From positions 1-64,000 of the forward strand of contig NZ_JACHGF010000005.1 of the NCBI RefSeq assembly GCF_014202275.1: a stretch of 64,000 nt of DNA. Reading direction: 5' to 3'. Position numbers and translations under genes: made by a program. Of this stretch, positions 9,447-17,625 are shown in pieces. This DNA comes from Rhabdobacter roseus (lineage in GTDB: Bacteria; Bacteroidota; Bacteroidia; Cytophagales; Spirosomataceae). The notes under the pieces were generated by a model that made no database searches, was not told the origin of the DNA, and saw nothing but the letters and a program-made list of their open reading frames with translations. Numbering within the stretch: position 1 is the stretch's first letter; each line of letters opens with the position of its first letter.

Positions 9447-10177
9447 ACGTCGAAGCTAGTTCCAACCGCCCCTGGGTAGTTCGGTGGATTCCGAACGCCC
9501 TCACCTGCGCCAATCTCCTCTGCGGCTGCCTGGGTATTGTGGAGGTTTTTCATAACAACATGCTGCTCTCGGCCGGGCTCATCGGCCTGGCGGCGGTGTT
9601 TGACTTCCTGGATGGCTTCGCGGCCCGTATCCTGCGCGTGTCGTCGTCCATCGGGAAGGAACTCGACTCCCTGGCCGACATGGTGACCTTCGGGCTGCTG
9701 CCGACGGTGATCATCTACCAGCTGCTGCTGCGGAGTGTACCCGGACTCGACGACCTCTGGATTCCGAACCTGGCCTTTGTGATGGCGGTATTTTCGGCCC
9801 TGCGCCTGGCCAAATTCAACGTTGACCCGCGCCAGAGCGACTCTTTCATTGGGGTACCTACGCCCGCCAACGCCCTGCTGGTGGCGTCGCTGCCGTTTAT
9901 ACTGCGCCTCCACGGCGAGTTTTGGGAGCCCGTTATCGTCAACACCACCAACCTCCTTATTTTCACGGCGGTCATGTCGTTTTTGCTCGTGGCCGAGCTG
10001 CCTCTGTTTGCGCTTAAGTTCAAGTCGTTTGGCTGGGCCGGGAATGAGGTCAGGTACTTGTTTTTGCTGCTTTCGCTCCTTCTGCTGCTTTGGTTGGGGG
10101 TACTTGCCGTGCCGCTGGTGATTGGACTGTACATTTTTCTTTCCGTACTCCTGATTTTTACGAAAAGCAAATCCTAA
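9443..10177 (+). CDS. pssA: CDP-diacylglycerol--serine O-phosphatidyltransferase
   Basis: A 244-residue integral membrane enzyme that makes phosphatidylserine from CDP-diacylglycerol and serine, the first step to phosphatidylethanolamine. The CDP-alcohol phosphotransferase signature DG-x2-AR-x8-G-x3-D-x3-D is complete, starting at D57. Several hydrophobic helices follow, including a strongly leucine-rich C-terminus. The start codon overlaps the upstream MBL gene, so both are probably one transcript. Confidence 0.95.
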   Translation: MNVEASSNRPWVVRWIPNALTCANLLCGCLGIVEVFHNNMLLSAGLIGLAAVFDFLDGFAARILRVSSSIGKELDSLADMVTFGLLPTVIIYQLLLRSVPGLDDLWIPNLAFVMAVFSALRLAKFNVDPRQSDSFIGVPTPANALLVASLPFILRLHGEFWEPVIVNTTNLLIFTAVMSFLLVAELPLFALKFKSFGWAGNEVRYLFLLLSLLLLLWLGVLAVPLVIGLYIFLSVLLIFTKSKS

Positions 10178-10263
10178 TTGGTAAGCCGCACATTTTGTTG
10201 CAATTTTGCACCGCCAAACGGGGCACCGAACACGATTATCGTACCTATTTTGTTATACTACTC

Positions 10264-10515
10264 ATGGAATTTGTTGCCGATATCAACATTATGCCGATGA
10301 AGGAAATCCTTGATCCTCAGGGCAAAGCCGTCAAACTGGGACTGCACAACCTCGGGATCGACCAGGTAAGCGACGTCCGCATCGGGAAGCACATCACCCT
10401 GCGGCTGGAAGCGACCGACGCCGTCGAGGCCGAAAGCAAGGTAAAAACCGCCTGCGAAAAGCTGCTGGCCAACCTCATCATGGAAGAGTTTTCCTTTGAG
10501 GTGCGTATCGCCTAA
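10264..10515 (+). CDS. purS: phosphoribosylformylglycinamidine synthase subunit PurS
   Basis: An 83-residue protein with the typical PurS pattern: an N-terminal strand followed by MPMKEILDPQGKAV, GLHNLGIDQVSDVRIGKHITL, and a C-terminal CEKLLANLIMEEF segment. PurS bridges PurL and PurQ in the FGAM synthase complex of purine biosynthesis. The start ATG at 10264 gives the normal family length; an upstream in-frame extension is not credible. No purL or purQ is present in the window. Confidence 0.93.
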   Translation: MEFVADINIMPMKEILDPQGKAVKLGLHNLGIDQVSDVRIGKHITLRLEATDAVEAESKVKTACEKLLANLIMEEFSFEVRIA

Positions 10516-10572
10516 CCTGCTTTTGAACAGGCCCTTTCCTACCCATTCTTTCGTTGCTTAACCCCTAGCTTG

Positions 10573-11574
10573 ATGCCTCACTCCCGCATGACCGGCCTTG
10601 GCTACTACGTGCCCGAAAACGTAGTCACGAATCAGGATCTGACGCAATGGATGGAAACCTCCGACGCGTGGATTCAGGAACGAACCGGCATTCAGGAGCG
10701 ACGCTATTTTACCTACGGCAAAGATACCAACGCCAGCATGGCCGCGGCGGCCTCGCGGCAGGCGCTGGAACGCGCTTCGCTTACGCCCGCCGACGTGGAT
10801 GTGGTGGTTTATGCCACCATCACGCCCGACTACTACTTTCCGGGCTCGGCCTTTTTGATGCAGCGGGAGCTGGGCATGGAGGGCAAGCCCATCATCGACA
10901 TCCGGGAGCAGTGCTCGGGCTTTGTGTACGCTCTTTCCATTGCCGACCAGTTCCTTAAATCCGGCATGTACCGTACGGCGCTGGTGGTGGGCTCGGAGAT
11001 CCAGTCCACGTGGATCGACAAAAGTACCTCCGGGCGCAACGTAGCCGTGATCTTCGGCGATGGCGCCGGAGCCGCCGTGCTCCAGGCTACCGACAGCCCC
11101 GACCACCGCATCCTGTCTACGCACCTGCACGCCGACGGCCGTTTTGCCGAAGACCTGTACGTGCGCGACCCCGGCAGCAGCCGCCCCGACCGCGCCGCCA
11201 CCAAGGAAATGGCCGACGAAGGCGGCTATAATGTGGTTATGAACGGCAGTGCGGTGTTTAAGCACGCCGTGGTACGGTTTGGGGAAGTGATTCAGGAGGC
11301 ACTGCAGGCCAACGGCTTTCAGCCCGGCGACATTGACCTGCTGATACCGCACCAGGCCAACCTTCGCATCAGTGACTACGTACGGCAGCAGCTGGGCCTT
11401 TCGGAGGCCCAGGTTGTGACCAACATCCAGCGCTACGGCAACACCACCGCGGCTTCCATCCCCATTGCCCTGGCCGAAGCCTGGGAACAGGGAAGGGTCC
11501 AGGAAGGCCAACTGCTCTGCCTGGCGGCTTTTGGCAGCGGTTTTACCTGGGCCTCGGCACTGATCCGGTGGTAA
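10573..11574 (+). CDS. fabH: 3-oxoacyl-ACP synthase III family protein
   Basis: A 333-residue KAS III-type condensing enzyme that starts fatty acid synthesis by joining an acyl-CoA to malonyl-ACP. The catalytic triad is intact: C114 in REQCSGF, H260 in IPHQANLRI, N290 in YGNTTAAS. I start at the ATG at 10573 (MPHSRMTGLGYYVPENVV); a TTG sits directly before it. The gene stands alone after purS rather than in a fab cluster, so it may be a paralogue with its own primer preference. Confidence 0.92.
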   Translation: MPHSRMTGLGYYVPENVVTNQDLTQWMETSDAWIQERTGIQERRYFTYGKDTNASMAAAASRQALERASLTPADVDVVVYATITPDYYFPGSAFLMQRELGMEGKPIIDIREQCSGFVYALSIADQFLKSGMYRTALVVGSEIQSTWIDKSTSGRNVAVIFGDGAGAAVLQATDSPDHRILSTHLHADGRFAEDLYVRDPGSSRPDRAATKEMADEGGYNVVMNGSAVFKHAVVRFGEVIQEALQANGFQPGDIDLLIPHQANLRISDYVRQQLGLSEAQVVTNIQRYGNTTAASIPIALAEAWEQGRVQEGQLLCLAAFGSGFTWASALIRW

Positions 11575-11597
11575 GCAAGCCTACTACCTTTTCTTGA

Positions 11598-11957
11598 TTA
11601 ATAACTACCCACCGAGAGCATCACCAGCGTACAGGCTTCCAGTACTTGCACGCCGTCCTGGCGAAGCAAGGCTTCAAATTCGTCGTTCTCGGTACCGGGA
11701 TTGAATATAACGCGCCTGGGACGCAACGACCGCACGTAGTCATAGTACTCGGGCTGGTTGCGGGGGCCTACGTACAGCGTCACCGTATCCAGATCGTCAA
11801 TAGGTACCTTTTCTTTTTCTATTTTTACACCGGCCGTTGTCCCTTCTTTCAGGCCAATTTGCACAATAGGATGCCCATAGGCCGTGAGGCGATGAGCGGC
11901 TGCGTAGGCGTACCGGGCCGGGTTAGCGCTGGCGCCAATGATCAAAGTCTTTTTCAT
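11598..11957 (-). CDS. CoA-binding domain protein
   Basis: A 119-residue single-domain Rossmann protein of the YccU-like CoA-binding family. The start MKKTLIIGASANPARYAY contains the nucleotide-binding loop, and the C-terminal half has VTLYVGPRNQPEYYDYV, RVIFNPGTEN and VQVLEACTLVML, all typical of the family. I chose the ATG at 11957; an open frame extends 57 codons further upstream but has no family character. The function is uncharacterised; members bind CoA in vitro. It converges with the fabH gene. Confidence 0.88.
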   Translation of the reverse strand: MKKTLIIGASANPARYAYAAAHRLTAYGHPIVQIGLKEGTTAGVKIEKEKVPIDDLDTVTLYVGPRNQPEYYDYVRSLRPRRVIFNPGTENDEFEALLRQDGVQVLEACTLVMLSVGSY

Positions 11958-12218
11958 GGTGACAAGTGTCTTCTTCCCTTGGTACTCAAACAGTTTAGGG
12001 CTTTCGGCGTTTCTAGTATTAATATCGTGCCTCTTTTCATTCATTGGTTGTACAAACTGGAAAAAAGATTCATTTTTTGTAAACCATTTTCTAAAACACA
12101 GTATTATAACCTCATTCCTTACGTACATCTATTTTTCAAAGAAAGGTCTAGTTTTTAGTTTGCTACGTATATCTATTCGGGTATTAACCTTTAAAACTAA
12201 TTTAACTGTATTATTTCC

Positions 12219-12791
12219 ATGAATGAGCCCAAAAAAACCGGTAGTTACTGGAACGAGCGATGGGTGCGAATCAATTTTGAAGAATTGGAAAATGCACCTC
12301 ACTATGAAGTGTCTAACTACGGTCGTTTAAAAAGTTTTCAGAATAACCCTAAAGAGGGTACCCTTATCAAAGGCTCCGTCATACAGGGGTACCGTTCGCT
12401 GAATATCCGGGTGACGGGCGGGCGTACAATCAATCGTTATATTCATAAGCTGGTGGCGGAGTACTTTGTGGAGCGCGCGAATGAAGATCAAAAGTATGTG
12501 ATTCATCTCGACTACGAAAAGCAAAACAATCACTACGAAAACCTGAAATGGGCGACGAAAGATGAGATGACGGCCCATAACCGCGAAAATCCGGCGCTGA
12601 AGAATCGGGTAATGCCCCGCCGGACGTCTAACTACAAGCTCACCGAAAGTAAGGTGAAGATGATTAAGAAGTTGCTCAAAAACGAGAAAAACCGGCTCAA
12701 AATGATTGCCAAGCAGTTTGGGATTACCCATACCCAGCTCAACCGCATTCGTTCCGGCGAAAACTGGAAGCACGTCAAAGCGGAAGACTAA
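12219..12791 (+). CDS. NUMOD4/HNH endonuclease-like protein with C-terminal helix-turn-helix
   Basis: A 190-residue protein with three modules. NUMOD4 comes first (YEVSNYGRLKSF, about residues 28-39), then an HNH core (IHKLVAEYF ... VIHLDYEKQNN ... NLKWAT, about 83-125) with the expected His and Asn residues, then a helix-turn-helix tail (LTESKVKMIKKLL ... IAKQFGITHTQLNRIRSGENW). This is the architecture of free-standing homing-type endonucleases, and similar solitary genes are common in Bacteroidota. No intron or intein is seen nearby. A DNA-binding or nuclease role is inferred. Confidence 0.85.
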   Translation: MNEPKKTGSYWNERWVRINFEELENAPHYEVSNYGRLKSFQNNPKEGTLIKGSVIQGYRSLNIRVTGGRTINRYIHKLVAEYFVERANEDQKYVIHLDYEKQNNHYENLKWATKDEMTAHNRENPALKNRVMPRRTSNYKLTESKVKMIKKLLKNEKNRLKMIAKQFGITHTQLNRIRSGENWKHVKAED

Positions 12792-12818
12792 TGGCTTCCG
12801 CGGCGGCTTTTCGGCAAA

Positions 12819-15800
12819 CTAAAAGGATTGAGCTTCGTCGCTTATTTCCTCATCGGCAATCGGGATAGACAAGTGAAAGGTAGTACCTACGCCTTCTTCG
12901 GTTTCAAACCAAATACTGCCGCCCGCGTGTTCAATGATCCGCTTGGCCATAGCCAGGCCCAGGCCCGAGCCGCCTTCGCGGGTGGTGAAGTTGGGCAGGA
13001 ATACCCGGCTGCGGATGTTAGGCGGAATTCCCGACCCATTATCGCTTATTTCAATCAACACGTCGTCGTCGTGAATATGCAGCCTCAGGCTAACGGTAGC
13101 CCGGCGGGAGTCAGGTACCGATTGGATGGCGTTCAAAATTAAATTCGTAATGCTGGCCCCAAACTGATGCCGGTCGCCCAGAATGTAGATAGGCCCCGGC
13201 TGGATCTGACGCTCCAGGGTGATCTTGCTATCACTGGCGTATAAGTCCGACGCTTTTTCCAGTACCGACGTCACCTCAAACACTTCCTTTTGGGGAAGCG
13301 GCATTTTGGCAATGTCCGAAAACGACTGCGCGATCTGCCCGATGTTGTCGATCTGCTCGATGATCGACTCCATGGCTTTGCTGACCTTTTCCAGCGCCTG
13401 CGGGTCATCCCGCCGGACGGTGCGCTGCAGTTGCTGCAGGGTCAGCTTCATGGGCGTCAGCGGGTTCTTAATTTCGTGCGCTACCTGCTTGGCCATTTCG
13501 CGCCAGGCAGCCTGCTTTTCGCTGGCCGAAAGGGCCTGCTTGTTATTCTGGAGGTTGACGAGCATCTGGTTATACTGCCGGATGAGCGTCCCTATTTCGT
13601 CCCGCGACCGCCACTCGAGGGGCTTGTTGAGCTGGTTCAGGTTGGTGCCGCTGAGCTTGCTGGCTAGTACGCGCAGGGGGGTCAGCAACAGGTTTGAAGC
13701 CACGTACGACACCGCCAGGAACACCAGGAGCATGGCCGTAAAAATAACCAGTACGGAGGCTACAATATCGCTAATTTGCCGGTCCAGGTCGGGCTTGGAA
13801 TCAAAGTAGGGTACACTCACTACGCCCAGCAGGCTTTGATTGCCAGCTTTGATGCCCACGTAGGTAGTGCTGTAGGTTTGAGTTCCCAGTGACTCGGGCA
13901 GGAGCACCTCCCGATCCTGCTCCTCAATGATCCGTCGGTACGCTTCCGGATTCAGGTAGGGTGAAAGTACGCCGCTCTGGTACATCCAGGGCTTGGAGGC
14001 AATAAACAACCGTCCCTGAGTATCGTACAGGTTGATGTCCAGGTCGGCATCCTGCGCCATGCGTTGTATTTCCTGCCGCAGGTAGTCTTTACTCATCTTA
14101 CCTCCCTCAAAGTCAGTAAGGTAATTAAGAATAGTAGCCGAAAAATTATGCGTATTGCTGAGGTAGTTTTGGCTCTGATTTTCTTCGTAGTGGCTATTGA
14201 TAACCCGCAAAACGAAGAACAGGACAATAAACAGCGGGATCATAAAAGCCGCATTGAGCAGTACCTGGATTTTGGTAGAATAAGTGAGCTTCATCGGTGA
14301 AAGCCCCTGATAGACCGCATGGCCCGCCAGCACCAGGCCCGCCACGACCACCAGAATCAGGTACAGAAACGAGAAGTTAGCCAAAACGCCTTTCCAGGTC
14401 CACGCTTGGGAAGACACCACAATCCGCCGCTGGTTTAGTCCACGCTCGCCTACGTGCCGGTAGCCATCCCACGAAATCCCCGGTTGGTACAGGGTGGAGT
14501 CCTCCAGAAGCCGGGTCGGGAACTTACGCTCGTAGTTGTAGGCCCCGCTGCTGTACAAGCGGCTCCCTGACTCATAGAGGGCGTAGCTGTACTCCCGCGT
14601 TTCGGGGGCTTGTACAAACTGATTGTCCAAAAGCAACTCCGGGTAGGTACTTTTGGGTAGCTCATGGGCTTGTTTACACTCAAGTACTACGTAGCCCAGT
14701 GGCGCGGAGCTACCGGGTACTTCCACAAAGCAGACGTACGTTTTCCAGGCTTCCTCGCGGGCCTGATTGATAAAAAAAACGCCTGGATAGCCCGTTGCGT
14801 AGTCGGGAGTAGTGTAAAGCTGCCGGTAAAATGAATAATCGGGCACGCCCGGCCGGTTGTCCAGCGGCCGTCCCTGGGCATCGAACGACGTAATTTCTAC
14901 TTGGTAGCGATCCAGGTACCGATCCAGGTGCACGCTGCGGACCTGTTGCTGAATAAGCTCCCGCGACAGGGAAGGATTTTGAGCAAAAACCGCTTGGATG
15001 TCGGCATCGGCGGCAATGGAGGCCTGGGCATTTTTCAACGAGAACTCCGTAAAAGGGTCATCCTCCCGAAGCATTTTTTGCCCAAATTCCTTCTTCTGCT
15101 GTCTATCTTTCCAGACCTCCTGCTGGTGTACCACGCAGGTAGTGACGAAAGCGCACACAAAGGCTCCCAAAAAGTAGTAAAGGGTAGTAGCGTACCTGAA
15201 TCCGTAAAAAGCGCGGGCCAGGCGGGTTCCGTACAGCACGAACACGTACAGGGTATGCAGCCCAAAAACCCACTCAAGGCGACGGCCTAGCGCGTAGGCA
15301 ACGACCCAGGCTACCAGCGTAGCCACCAGGAGGATAAGCAAGCCGCGCCCCAGCCGCTTGTTAAGCCTGATGTACAGGATAAGGAGAAGGTGGGTAAGCA
15401 GGAAGTACAGGCTAGACAACACCACAAACACCACCAGGCCCGTGATTTTAAGGGCGTTGAAGGTTATACTTAGCGAAATATCCAGCGAAAAGGGTGATTT
15501 TTCGTAGATGTCGATCAAGGCCTGATAGTAGCCAAAAAACGCGCCGTAGCTCCCCAATATAAGCAGAAACGACAGGCCGGCTTTCGGGACGTCGGGCTGC
15601 CGGATAAGCCACTGGTAGGTGACCGTCCGAAAGTAGGTGCCCGCCACAAAAAGCAGCAACAGCATGCACACGAGAGCGTTCAGGAGCAAGTCGCCGAGCG
15701 AAGGCGACAGGCCGGAAGCAGGGTAGTAGGCCGGGTTGAAGATTGTGCCATCCAGCAGCCCAAAAGGGATCGAAAAGCGCAGCATCAGTACGCGCAGGAG

Positions 15801-16544
15801 CAACAGGTAGGTAGCTAAGAGCACGAACCCTAGCCCGTAGCGGTGGCGGCTTTTCAGTCGTTTTACCCAAAGCCATACATAAATGCCAAACAGAACGGCC
15901 GACAAGGCCATGAATAGCAACGTACGGAATGGGACAAACTGGCTACGGTAGAGGCTGGGCTCGGGGGGGGCTATCCAAAACAGAGGCTTGTTCGCCGGAC
16001 CGGCAATCACGTAGGTACCTGGTACCGCCTCGCGGCTGAGGGACTGAGGAGCCGTGGGAAAAATAGCAGGATCGTAGCCCGAGCGCAGGTAGGTAGTTTC
16101 GCTTTTGTGATGGCGCGAAATGGGAATGAGCAGGAAAAAATCGTATCGCTGGGCCTGACGGCTGATCACCTCGCGCAGCAGAATAAACTGCCCCTGGGGT
16201 AGATCGACCAAATGGGGCGTGGGATAGGCGGCAAGCTGCGCGTAGTCCGGCACAAACCGATGCTCGGACCACACGAGCAAGCGACCGTTTCGGAAAATGT
16301 AGTACGGGAATGAACTCTCCCTGTAAACGCTGCCAAAGGAGGCGTCAGAGGTACTTTGTAGGCGCTCGGCTACCTGCCGCATGGTGGCCTGCGCTTCCTG
16401 AACCTTGTCCCCTACCCGCTCCTGCACCAACTGCACATAAGCCTCCTCCGTAGGGGTTGTCTTCTCCATAAAGTAGAAAACAACCGATAAAAAGAGGGTT
16501 ATCAGCGCCGCAAGAAGGAACGTATATTTGGGGGTATATTTCAA
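12819..16544 (-). CDS. large NtrY-like sensor histidine kinase
   Basis: A 1241-residue membrane histidine kinase, unusually long. An N-terminal TM is followed by an extracytoplasmic part, a block of about seven TM helices (roughly residues 205-470), a second periplasmic region and another TM. It then has a HAMP domain (LTPLRVLASKLSG onwards), an H-box VAHEIKNPLTPMKL with phospho-acceptor H1023, and a HATPase with N-box NLILNAIQSV, G1 DNGSGI and G2 GGSGLGLA. The soluble kinase half resembles NtrY. No response regulator lies adjacent, so its partner is unknown. It converges with the HNH gene. Confidence 0.92.
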   Translation of the reverse strand: MKYTPKYTFLLAALITLFLSVVFYFMEKTTPTEEAYVQLVQERVGDKVQEAQATMRQVAERLQSTSDASFGSVYRESSFPYYIFRNGRLLVWSEHRFVPDYAQLAAYPTPHLVDLPQGQFILLREVISRQAQRYDFFLLIPISRHHKSETTYLRSGYDPAIFPTAPQSLSREAVPGTYVIAGPANKPLFWIAPPEPSLYRSQFVPFRTLLFMALSAVLFGIYVWLWVKRLKSRHRYGLGFVLLATYLLLLRVLMLRFSIPFGLLDGTIFNPAYYPASGLSPSLGDLLLNALVCMLLLLFVAGTYFRTVTYQWLIRQPDVPKAGLSFLLILGSYGAFFGYYQALIDIYEKSPFSLDISLSITFNALKITGLVVFVVLSSLYFLLTHLLLILYIRLNKRLGRGLLILLVATLVAWVVAYALGRRLEWVFGLHTLYVFVLYGTRLARAFYGFRYATTLYYFLGAFVCAFVTTCVVHQQEVWKDRQQKKEFGQKMLREDDPFTEFSLKNAQASIAADADIQAVFAQNPSLSRELIQQQVRSVHLDRYLDRYQVEITSFDAQGRPLDNRPGVPDYSFYRQLYTTPDYATGYPGVFFINQAREEAWKTYVCFVEVPGSSAPLGYVVLECKQAHELPKSTYPELLLDNQFVQAPETREYSYALYESGSRLYSSGAYNYERKFPTRLLEDSTLYQPGISWDGYRHVGERGLNQRRIVVSSQAWTWKGVLANFSFLYLILVVVAGLVLAGHAVYQGLSPMKLTYSTKIQVLLNAAFMIPLFIVLFFVLRVINSHYEENQSQNYLSNTHNFSATILNYLTDFEGGKMSKDYLRQEIQRMAQDADLDINLYDTQGRLFIASKPWMYQSGVLSPYLNPEAYRRIIEEQDREVLLPESLGTQTYSTTYVGIKAGNQSLLGVVSVPYFDSKPDLDRQISDIVASVLVIFTAMLLVFLAVSYVASNLLLTPLRVLASKLSGTNLNQLNKPLEWRSRDEIGTLIRQYNQMLVNLQNNKQALSASEKQAAWREMAKQVAHEIKNPLTPMKLTLQQLQRTVRRDDPQALEKVSKAMESIIEQIDNIGQIAQSFSDIAKMPLPQKEVFEVTSVLEKASDLYASDSKITLERQIQPGPIYILGDRHQFGASITNLILNAIQSVPDSRRATVSLRLHIHDDDVLIEISDNGSGIPPNIRSRVFLPNFTTREGGSGLGLAMAKRIIEHAGGSIWFETEEGVGTTFHLSIPIADEEISDEAQSF

Positions 16545-16634
16545 GGGTTAAACAGAGATTTCATCGCCCTACCCATACCTAAAACCGTGCCAAAAATAGC
16601 CTTTTTACGTGCTTTCCTCTTTTTGCCTAACTTC

Positions 16635-16979
16635 CTAGCCAGGTGCTACCTCCGTAGTGGGTACCTCCGTAGCCACTACCGTAAAGCCGCGCCCGTAGCT
16701 TCCCTCCTCGAAGTCGATAAGTACCCCCAGTACGTACATCAGATGACGCCGGTCGATGATCACCCGTAGGCCATCTATCCGGTACACCTGATCCTGATCA
16801 CCGGGTACATCAAAACCCAGCAGAAAAGTACCACTGCAGCCGCCGCCCCGCATCCCCACGCGCAGCCCGTAGGTGTCGGGTACTTTGTTGGCCGCCAGCG
16901 TATCGATCACTTCCAGCCGGGCTCTTTCCGAAATACGAACCGGCGCTTGCAGAACGTTGTTTTCCTCTGGCATATTCAT
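16635..16979 (-). CDS. HesB/IscA-like Fe-S assembly protein lacking the C-terminal cysteines
   Basis: A 114-residue A-type carrier homologue. It keeps the core ISERARLEV, LRVGMRGGGCSGTFLLGF with the first conserved cysteine, and VLIDFEEGSYGRGFTVV. The region that should read NPNA...CGCGxSF is replaced by a short tail ending TTEVAPG, so two of the three cluster-ligand cysteines are missing. The tail DNA contains a short tandem repeat (ctacggaggta twice, four bases apart). Family membership is clear; iron or cluster binding by this version is doubtful. It is divergent from the DUF7935-like gene. Confidence 0.85.
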   Translation of the reverse strand: MNMPEENNVLQAPVRISERARLEVIDTLAANKVPDTYGLRVGMRGGGCSGTFLLGFDVPGDQDQVYRIDGLRVIIDRRHLMYVLGVLIDFEEGSYGRGFTVVATEVPTTEVAPG

Positions 16980-17062
16980 TCAACGAAAAATTCACTTTAA
17001 TTGTACTTTTGTGGTTTGGATTCAACCAGCCACTTACTATCAACTACCCAGCGCACCAATCT

Positions 17063-17596
17063 ATGGAATTCTATCTTCTCATTAACCTGATCGTGATCAT
17101 CGTAGTCCCCGCAGGCATCTTGTACTTGCTATTCAGGATTTCTCAGGTCGTCATTAAAAAGCAAGAGTGGACCATGCACCACAAAAGTACGGAAATTGTG
17201 CTTCCGCTCCGTCTACAGGCCTACGAGCGCATGTGCCTTTTTCTGGAGCGCATCACGCCCAACAACCTGGTGTTGCGGCTGGCGGGCTCTACCGAAAGTG
17301 CCCTGGAGTTTCAGCAGGTACTTCTGCGTGACATCCGGGAGGAGTACCACCACAACCTGGCCCAGCAGCTCTACCTAAGTACCCACGCCTGGGAGCTCAT
17401 CACTAAAGCCCAGAACGAAGTAGCTTCGCTGATCAACCAGGCGGCCGCCGAAGTACCCCCCGAAGCTCCGGCCAACGACCTGGCCCGGAAAATTTTTGAA
17501 CGGGTCGTGGAGCAGGACATCCAGCCCTCTACGCACGCCCTGAAAGTACTTAACGAAGAATTCCGGCAGGTGTTCCAAGGTACTTCACGGCCTTAG
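17063..17596 (+). CDS. conserved membrane-anchored hypothetical protein (DUF7935-like)
   Basis: A 177-residue protein with one N-terminal membrane segment (LLINLIVIIVVPAGILYLLF), then a largely helical cytosolic part containing LPLRLQAYERMCLFLERITPNNLVLRL. This pattern recurs in Bacteroidota as an uncharacterised family. I use the ATG at 17063; an upstream TTG in the same frame would add 18 unlikely residues. It ends 29 bases before mutS2 and is probably co-transcribed with it. A TACTTTTG box at 17004-17011 is a possible -7 element. Confidence 0.82.
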   Translation: MEFYLLINLIVIIVVPAGILYLLFRISQVVIKKQEWTMHHKSTEIVLPLRLQAYERMCLFLERITPNNLVLRLAGSTESALEFQQVLLRDIREEYHHNLAQQLYLSTHAWELITKAQNEVASLINQAAAEVPPEAPANDLARKIFERVVEQDIQPSTHALKVLNEEFRQVFQGTSRP

Positions 17597-17625
17597 ATTT
17601 CTTATTTTTTTCAGAACGAATTCCA

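Noticed and set aside
10558-11511. Open frame of 317 codons on the minus strand
   Set aside because: It is opposite fabH, whose catalytic residues are complete; no recognisable domain in the antisense frame.
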